This document shows positions 34,203 through 38,377 of a stretch of 38,377 nt of DNA, piece by piece. The notes beneath the pieces are model-generated. The model saw only the letters and a list, made by a program, of their open reading frames with translations. It did no database searches and was not told the DNA's origin. Origin of the DNA: Bacteroidales bacterium (GTDB lineage: Bacteria; Bacteroidota; Bacteroidia; Bacteroidales; VadinHA17); the NCBI GenBank assembly GCA_012517605.1, contig JAAYUS010000029.1, forward strand, positions 1-38,377, read 5' to 3'. Position 1 is the stretch's first letter. Each line of letters opens with the position of its first letter. The position numbers were made by a program, and so were the translations under genes.

Positions 34203-35168
34203 ATGCTGAAAAAGCTTTCATATCTGCTGATTATTTTGACACTGCTTTGCGGATGCGGGAAAAGGTCTGCGACTGAAACAGGCAGTTCAAAATATATACT
34301 TGCAACCCTTAAAGGGCCTTCTGCCATGGGCATGATAAAAATGATCGACAGCCTGAATAATGATACCGGGCATTCAGTTGAAGTAAAGATCCTGAGCGAA
34401 CCGTTGCAGGTGAGAAAAATGATGCTTGACGGGTCGGCCGATTTTGCAATTCTGCCAACCACCATGGCCGCTATAATGTATAACAAAGGGTTGAAATACA
34501 AACTGATAGGGGTGCCTGTTTGGGGAACTCTTTATATGGTCGGAAATAATTCCGCCATTAACAGATGGGAAGACCTGAAGGGGAAGCGGATATTTGTTAT
34601 GGCAAGGGGAATGACACCCGATGTCATGTTCCGGTATCTTCTGACTAAAAACGGACTGAATCCCGACAAAGATGTTGACCTTGATTACAGTTTTCCCACA
34701 CATATTGATCTTGCAAATGCTGTGGCGGCAGGACAGGCACCACTGGCAATCATTTCAGAACCCCTTGCAAGTCTGGTTATGAAGAAAAATAAAGATATCA
34801 GACGGATCTTTGATCTTGAAGAGGAATGGGGTAAATTTGAGGACATTGCAGTTGCTGAGACTGCCTTTCTCGGCAAGGAAAGCGTAATTCAGAAAGACAG
34901 GGAGACGGTGAAAAGAATTGTTTCAGCATATGCCCTGTCAACTGAATGGGTGAATAAACATCCCGACAGTGCTGCCGCCCTGATCGTTAAATACGGAATT
35001 TTGCCCGATGCCGAAGTTGCGTCAAGAGCTATACCGGGGTCGCATCTCAGGTTCGTAAATGCTTATGATGCAAAAAAGGAAGTTGAGGATTATCTCTATG
35101 TATTTTATAATTTGAATCCGGATATTACAGGAGGAAAAATGCCTGATGAAAATTTCATTTACAGGTAA
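34203..35168 (+). CDS. ABC transporter substrate-binding lipoprotein (NMT1/SsuA-like)
   Basis: 321-residue periplasmic binding protein anchored as lipoprotein: MLKKLSYLLIILTLLCGCGK with C18 in LCGC. The mature part is a type-2 binding fold of the NMT1/THI5/SsuA/TauA class (YILATLKGPSAMGMIKMID, the DGSADFAILPTTMAAIMYNKG loop, INRWEDLKGKRIFVMARG and AAGQAPLAIISEPLASLVM). This class binds small compounds such as pyrimidine precursors, sulfonates or nitrate; sequence by eye does not identify the ligand. The last 23 bases overlap the permease gene, showing one operon with permease and ATPase. Confidence 0.88.
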   Translation: MLKKLSYLLIILTLLCGCGKRSATETGSSKYILATLKGPSAMGMIKMIDSLNNDTGHSVEVKILSEPLQVRKMMLDGSADFAILPTTMAAIMYNKGLKYKLIGVPVWGTLYMVGNNSAINRWEDLKGKRIFVMARGMTPDVMFRYLLTKNGLNPDKDVDLDYSFPTHIDLANAVAAGQAPLAIISEPLASLVMKKNKDIRRIFDLEEEWGKFEDIAVAETAFLGKESVIQKDRETVKRIVSAYALSTEWVNKHPDSAAALIVKYGILPDAEVASRAIPGSHLRFVNAYDAKKEVEDYLYVFYNLNPDITGGKMPDENFIYR

Positions 35169-35901
35169 ACAATATATAAGCCTCGCCTCAGTGGTTTTCA
35201 TGCTTTTGGTATGGAAGATCCTGTCATTGCATTTTAAATCTGATTTTGTTCTTCCTTCCCCGGAAAAAACCCTGATAACCACATTGAGCCTTTTTCTTGA
35301 CGGCAATTTCCTTAAGACCGTAGGAACGACTATTTCAAGGGGACTTGCCGGATTCATAATATCGGGGATGCTTGGCATAGGAACGGGAATTTTAACAGGG
35401 ATCAATCCGTATGTAAATGCATTTCTTCGTCCTATACTTGTTACAATACGCTCAACACCAGTAGTTTCGATCATTCTTTTAGCCCTTATATGGCTGCATC
35501 CGGGTGCTGTGCCTGTTTTTATCGGCATGCTTACTATGTTCCCTTTTATATGCACGAACGTGAGCGACGGGATAAGGAGTATCGACAATGAGCTTGTTGT
35601 GATGGCTGACTTTTACAGGGTCAGCCGGAAAAGGATAGTACGGGAGTTATATATCCCTGCCATAATGCCATTTATAGTTAGCGGAGCATCGAGTGCAATG
35701 GGCATAGGCTGGCGTGCCATAATAATAGGAGAAGTTCTCAGTCAGCCACGTTACGGAATTGGAACGATGATGCAAAATGCACAGACATTTCTAAATGCAG
35801 ATGCTGTAATTGCCTGGACGATTATCGCGGTTCTCATAAGCTATTTATTTGAGAAAACGATACGCTGGGCTGAAAGTAAATTCATAACATGGAGGGCCTG
35901 A
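35146..35901 (+). CDS. ABC transporter permease (SsuC/TauC-like)
   Basis: 251-residue inner-membrane permease with about six helices, of the binding-protein-dependent transport family (BPD_transp_1) that includes SsuC, TauC and ThiX. The cytoplasmic coupling loop is VVMADFYRVSRKRIVRELYI followed by P and a later GIGWRAIIIGEVLSQPRYGIG, where the usual EAA-type motif contacts the ATPase. The start ATG 35146 overlaps the preceding gene by 23 bases, and the ATPase ATG at 35904 lies just after its TGA, so the three are translated in concert. Confidence 0.9.
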   Translation: MKISFTGKQYISLASVVFMLLVWKILSLHFKSDFVLPSPEKTLITTLSLFLDGNFLKTVGTTISRGLAGFIISGMLGIGTGILTGINPYVNAFLRPILVTIRSTPVVSIILLALIWLHPGAVPVFIGMLTMFPFICTNVSDGIRSIDNELVVMADFYRVSRKRIVRELYIPAIMPFIVSGASSAMGIGWRAIIIGEVLSQPRYGIGTMMQNAQTFLNADAVIAWTIIAVLISYLFEKTIRWAESKFITWRA

Positions 35902-35903
35902 TC

Positions 35904-36614
35904 ATGAGTCTCGAAATCAAAGCCCTTTACAAGAATTTCGACAAGATATCACTTTTCAGTGACTTCAACATTTCATTTCAGGAAGGCACTATCACCTGTA
36001 TTCTTGGTCCTTCAGGTTGCGGCAAAACAACATTGCTGAATATCATGGGCGGAATTATTAAACCCGACAGCGGTCAGCTTTCAGGATTCAATGAAAAATC
36101 AATATCCTATATATTCCAGGACCCAAGGCTTCTTCCCTGGAAAACTGTTGAGGAGAACATAGAATTTGTGCTTAAAAGGGATATTCCTGCTGAACAGCGT
36201 CATAAGGTTACAGGACAACTCATCAGGCTGATGGAGCTTGAAGATTTTGCAGGGTATTATCCCTCCAGGCTGAGCGGGGGTATGCGTCAGCGGGTTTCAA
36301 TTGCAAGGGCTTTTGCATATCCTTCCGATGTGATCCTGATGGACGAACCGCTTAAGGGGCTGGATATTAAACTGAAACTGAATCTTGTCCGTGTGTTTTC
36401 AAGAATGTGGCAGGCCGATAAAAGGACAGTGATTTTCGTAACTCATGATGTAGATGAAGCTCTTTTGCTTGGCAGCGATGTTATTGTTCTGAGCCGTCCG
36501 CCGGCAAAGATCCTTCTTAACAGACAGATTGACCTCCCTTTTGAAAACCGTTCGCCTGATTCCGGGTCGTTGAAGGAGATGAAGGACAGTCTTATTGATG
36601 CCCTTGGGAATTAG
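35904..36614 (+). CDS. ABC transporter ATP-binding protein (SsuB/TauB-like)
   Basis: 236-residue ATPase subunit. Walker A GPSGCGKT (35-42), Q-loop FQDPRLLPWKTVEEN, signature LSGGMRQRVSIARAF, Walker B VILMDEPLKGLD and H-loop VTHDVDEAL are all intact. The DPRLLPW Q-loop and DEPLKGLD are typical of the nitrate/sulfonate/taurine/thiamine-precursor subfamily. Two starts are possible: ATG 35889 inside the permease gene or ATG 35904, 2 bases after the permease stop and 7 bases after ggaggg; the latter is preferred. It completes the importer begun at 34203. Confidence 0.93.
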   Translation: MSLEIKALYKNFDKISLFSDFNISFQEGTITCILGPSGCGKTTLLNIMGGIIKPDSGQLSGFNEKSISYIFQDPRLLPWKTVEENIEFVLKRDIPAEQRHKVTGQLIRLMELEDFAGYYPSRLSGGMRQRVSIARAFAYPSDVILMDEPLKGLDIKLKLNLVRVFSRMWQADKRTVIFVTHDVDEALLLGSDVIVLSRPPAKILLNRQIDLPFENRSPDSGSLKEMKDSLIDALGN

Positions 36615-36642
36615 CATGGTCCAATATATTGCTGAAAAAAGC

Positions 36643-36650
36643 TATTTTTG
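36643..36650 (+). promoter_or_regulatory. -7 box upstream of the second DUF1080 gene
   Basis: TATTTTTG matches TAnnTTTG, 28 bases before ATG 36679. Together with the 64-base spacing from the ATPase stop it suggests a separate transcript. No exact -33 box. Confidence 0.5.
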
Positions 36651-36678
36651 ATGGTTATTTAACATCAGACATAATATC

Positions 36679-37656
36679 ATGAAAAACTTCTTATTGGTTT
36701 CGTCAGTCAGCAGAAATTCCGTCTGCCGGCTAATATCTGCAACCTTTTTACTCTTCGTTGCAGTTAATGCTTTCAACAGTGCTTCAGCCCAGCCTAAACC
36801 GCCGATAACAGGCCGTTGGGATCTTACTTTAAACATGAACGGAAAGCCTGCCCCGTCATGGCTTGAAGTAAAACTCTCCGGCGTGAGTACGCTTGTAGGT
36901 TATTTTGTGGGTGATGCAGGCAGTGAACGTCCAATTTCACAGGTTGATTATGAAGGTGGAAAGGTAACATTCTCTATCCCAAAACAATGGGAATCAGGTA
37001 ACAATGATATGCTTTTTGAAGCCACTCTTGCAAATGAAGAACTTTCCGGGACAATAACCAGCTGTTCAGGGGAAAAGTATCCCTTCACTGGTGTAAGGGC
37101 ACCACTTTTGAAAAGAAGCGGAGATCCGACATGGGGAACCCCTATAACCCTGTTCAACGGAAGGAACCTTGACGGCTGGGTGGCTACTGGTCCTGACAAT
37201 AAGTGGGTAGCTGCCAATGGAATACTGAAAAGTCCGGGATCAGGTGCCAATCTTATGACAACAGCTAAATTCAACGATTTCAAGCTTCACATTGAATTTC
37301 GCCTGCAGCCGGGAAGCAACAGCGGAGTTTACCTCAGGGGAAGATATGAAGTTCAGGTTATTGACTGCAAAGGGGAAGAGCCGTCATCAACATTGCTGGG
37401 AGGAGTTTATGGCTTCCTTACGCCTAATGAGAATGTGGCAAAGGCTCCGGGTGAATGGCAGACATACGACATAACTCTTATAGGAAGGAGGGTCACAATT
37501 GAGGCAAACGGTAAAAAGATAATCAACGATCAGATAATACCCGGAATCACAGGTGGTGCAATCGACAGCAAAGAAGGCGAACCGGGTCCGATACTTCTTC
37601 AGGGGGACCATGGATCGATTGAATTCCGGAATATTGTTCTTACCCCGGCAAAATAG
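36679..37656 (+). CDS. DUF1080 (3-keto-disaccharide hydrolase-like) exported protein, two-domain
   Basis: 325 residues. A signal peptide of about 37 residues ends in NSASAQPKPP. Residues 40-135 are a small beta domain (GRWDLTLNMNGKPAPSWLEV, GGKVTFSIPKQWESGNNDM, LSGTITSCSGEKYPFTGVRA), similar to domains that precede DUF1080 in other proteins. From 145 follows the DUF1080 domain: TLFNGRNLDGWVATG, FKLHIEFRLQPGSNSGVYLRG, YEVQVIDCKG, WQTYDITLIG and GSIEFRNIVL. Likely a periplasmic glycoside-processing lectin-fold enzyme. It is a paralogue of the 27786 gene. No gene of an associated oxidoreductase adjoins it. Confidence 0.9.
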   Translation: MKNFLLVSSVSRNSVCRLISATFLLFVAVNAFNSASAQPKPPITGRWDLTLNMNGKPAPSWLEVKLSGVSTLVGYFVGDAGSERPISQVDYEGGKVTFSIPKQWESGNNDMLFEATLANEELSGTITSCSGEKYPFTGVRAPLLKRSGDPTWGTPITLFNGRNLDGWVATGPDNKWVAANGILKSPGSGANLMTTAKFNDFKLHIEFRLQPGSNSGVYLRGRYEVQVIDCKGEEPSSTLLGGVYGFLTPNENVAKAPGEWQTYDITLIGRRVTIEANGKKIINDQIIPGITGGAIDSKEGEPGPILLQGDHGSIEFRNIVLTPAK

Positions 37657-37756
37657 TTTACGTAGGCTGGGGCTTAACTCCCCTACCGGAATGCAAATTA
37701 TTGTTTTATTACACCTTAAGCAGGTATATTGCGGCAAAACCTTAACATGCCGGATC

Positions 37757-37797
37757 AAAAAAAAAAGAATCCTGCAAACCATTGATTTACAGGATTC
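37757..37797 (-). terminator. Intrinsic terminator after the tRNA-Ala gene
   Basis: On the minus strand an 8-bp stem (gaatcctg / caggattc, loop 15) lies 36 bases after the tRNA 3' end and runs into ten T. Correct orientation for ending the tRNA transcript. Confidence 0.85.
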
Positions 37798-37832
37798 GTC
37801 CATTGTATAGTATTGACTTAATGTCGTTTCTG

Positions 37833-37906
37833 TGGAGGTTAGGGGAATCGAACCCCTGACCTTTAGACTGCCAGTCTAACGCTCTAGCCAACTGAGCTAA
37901 ACCCCC
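37833..37906 (-). tRNA. tRNA-Ala, anticodon GGC
   Basis: 74-base cloverleaf on the minus strand: acceptor GGGGGTT/AACCTCC, D-arm GCTC/GAGC, anticodon stem TTAGA/TCTAA with loop CTGGCAG (anticodon GGC, reading GCC/GCU), variable loop, T-arm AGGGG/CCCCT with TTCGATT, discriminator A. The acceptor stem contains the G3:U70 pair that marks alanine tRNAs, confirming identity. CCA is not encoded. Confidence 0.96.
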
Positions 37907-37917
37907 GATAAACTGCC

Positions 37918-37951
37918 CAAATGTAAGAAAAAAAAGATTATTATAAACAAA
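37918..37951 (-). promoter_or_regulatory. Promoter of the tRNA-Ala gene
   Basis: The minus strand reads TTTG (37951-37948), 22 bases, then TACATTTG (37925-37918), both boxes complete. Transcription would begin near the mature 5' end at 37906. Confidence 0.6.
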
Positions 37952-37973
37952 CATTCTTCACATCCGTCTTAAC

Positions 37974-38004
37974 TTTGACATGAAACACTATTTCTATATC
38001 TTCG
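37974..38004 (+). promoter_or_regulatory. Candidate promoter of the TonB-like gene
   Basis: TTTG at 37974-37977, 19 bases, then TATCTTCG at 37997-38004, one mismatch from TAnnTTTG. Spacing is the phylum's standard. The start codon of the next gene is about 93 bases downstream. Confidence 0.4.
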
Positions 38005-38096
38005 CATTTTATTTGAAAATAAGGACAGGTCTGAATTTTTAAACTGGTCTGATTATTGCCGGAGGTATCAAAATTGACCGAGCTAGGCTCTGCAAG

Positions 38097-38377
38097 GTGA
38101 AAAAGTTGATTCAAAATAATAAGCTAAAAGAAGAAAAAGAAGACAAACCGTTTGAAATAAACAGTTTCGATGATCTTGTCTTTGAGCACAGGAACCGGGA
38201 ATATGGAGCTTACCAGCTGCGAAGGAAATATTACAGGGTTCTTTTCGGTGGTGTTATATTTTCTTCTTTCATTGGAATACTTGCAGTTCTGATCCCTTTC
38301 CTTGCACGGCCGCGCGAAGACCGGGTAATTTCTGGAGGGGGGGGATATTCGGTTTCTGTAAAAATGGAAAACCTTAC
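38097..38377 (+). CDS. Energy transducer TonB family protein (N-terminus only, cut by window edge)
   Basis: 93 residues are visible to the right edge. From GTG 38097 the product reads (M)KKLIQNNKLKEEKEDKPFEI, then FDDLVFEHRNREYGAYQLRR, the N-terminal signature of Bacteroidota TonB-type energy transducers, then one transmembrane helix (VIFSSFIGILAVLIPFLA). The C-terminal TonB domain lies outside. The frame is open back to 38043 and a ggagg at 38061-38065 precedes an ATT at 38073, so a rare ATT start cannot be excluded. It would power TonB receptors such as that at 31115, though a link is not shown. Confidence 0.85.
   Translation, partial: MKKLIQNNKLKEEKEDKPFEINSFDDLVFEHRNREYGAYQLRRKYYRVLFGGVIFSSFIGILAVLIPFLARPREDRVISGGGGYSVSVKMENL

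Noticed and set aside
37660-37690. Hairpin after the second DUF1080 gene (gtag..ggg / ccc..ctac)
   Set aside because: The stem is interrupted and no T-run follows; too weak to call a terminator.
37833-37906. Reading the tRNA as glycine (GCC) from the plus-strand anticodon word
   Set aside because: The gene is on the minus strand; the loop there reads CTGGCAG (GGC) and G3:U70 marks alanine.
1-38377. CRISPR array, prophage, insertion sequence or integron
   Set aside because: No regularly spaced direct repeats, transposase, integrase or phage structural genes were found.

Overview
The window is a stretch of a Bacteroidota chromosome, most likely Bacteroidales. Supporting signs are the rplM-rpsI-rpsB-tsf ribosomal cluster, many TAnnTTTG -7 promoter boxes, a DUF2723 membrane glycosyltransferase, a membrane-anchored LytTR regulator, SusC-type TonB receptor architecture, an energy-transducing TonB with the typical N-terminus, DUF1080 proteins and many predicted outer-membrane barrels. 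There is no phage, insertion sequence, CRISPR array or rRNA. The genes look native and densely packed, with no compositional island that I can see.

Layout. 1-2574 (minus): translation genes tsf (cut by the left edge), rpsB, rpsI and rplM. 2760-3743 (plus): a guanine deaminase and an alkyl-purine DNA glycosylase, 3 bases apart. 3746-9789: an outer-membrane protein, a DUF2723 GT-C type membrane protein with a polysaccharide deacetylase, and an alpha/beta hydrolase. 9989-13197: a LytTR regulator, then purD and a polytopic membrane protein. 13200-18806 (minus): a flippase-like UPF0104 protein, a very large ABCG-type transporter with a TerB-like N-terminus, a putative lipoprotein and a small exported protein. 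18917-21361: an exported GH2 glycosidase. 21389-28526: small accessory genes (DUF1801, barrels, a SiaC-like phosphoprotein, a lipocalin-like lipoprotein, small basic exported proteins, a DUF1080 protein) mixed with two kinds of palindromic repeat. 28550-31081: an outer-membrane protein and a Tat-exported aldo/keto reductase. 31115-36614: a TonB receptor co-transcribed with a TM1266-family 'iron-only hydrogenase system' regulator, facing a complete substrate-binding protein/permease/ATPase transporter. 36679-37656: a second DUF1080 protein. Then tRNA-Ala(GGC) and the start of a TonB energy transducer.

How the genes may work together. The strongest candidate for an undescribed system is 31115-36614. 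A receptor for outer-membrane uptake, an inner-membrane importer and a small regulator otherwise tied to [FeFe]-hydrogenase maturation sit back to back. The simplest reading is import of a nutrient or cofactor precursor coordinated with [FeFe]-hydrogenase metabolism; the substrate cannot be read from sequence. The GH2 enzyme, two DUF1080 proteins and the exported aldo/keto reductase suggest periplasmic or surface glycan breakdown, but they are not in one operon.

Gene-end spacing is extremely tight. Six convergent pairs have from a 15-base overlap to about 33 bases between stop codons. Recognisable hairpin terminators are few (23303-23347, 24914-24942, 37757-37797). Calls of function are from motif recognition by eye; no database search was run.
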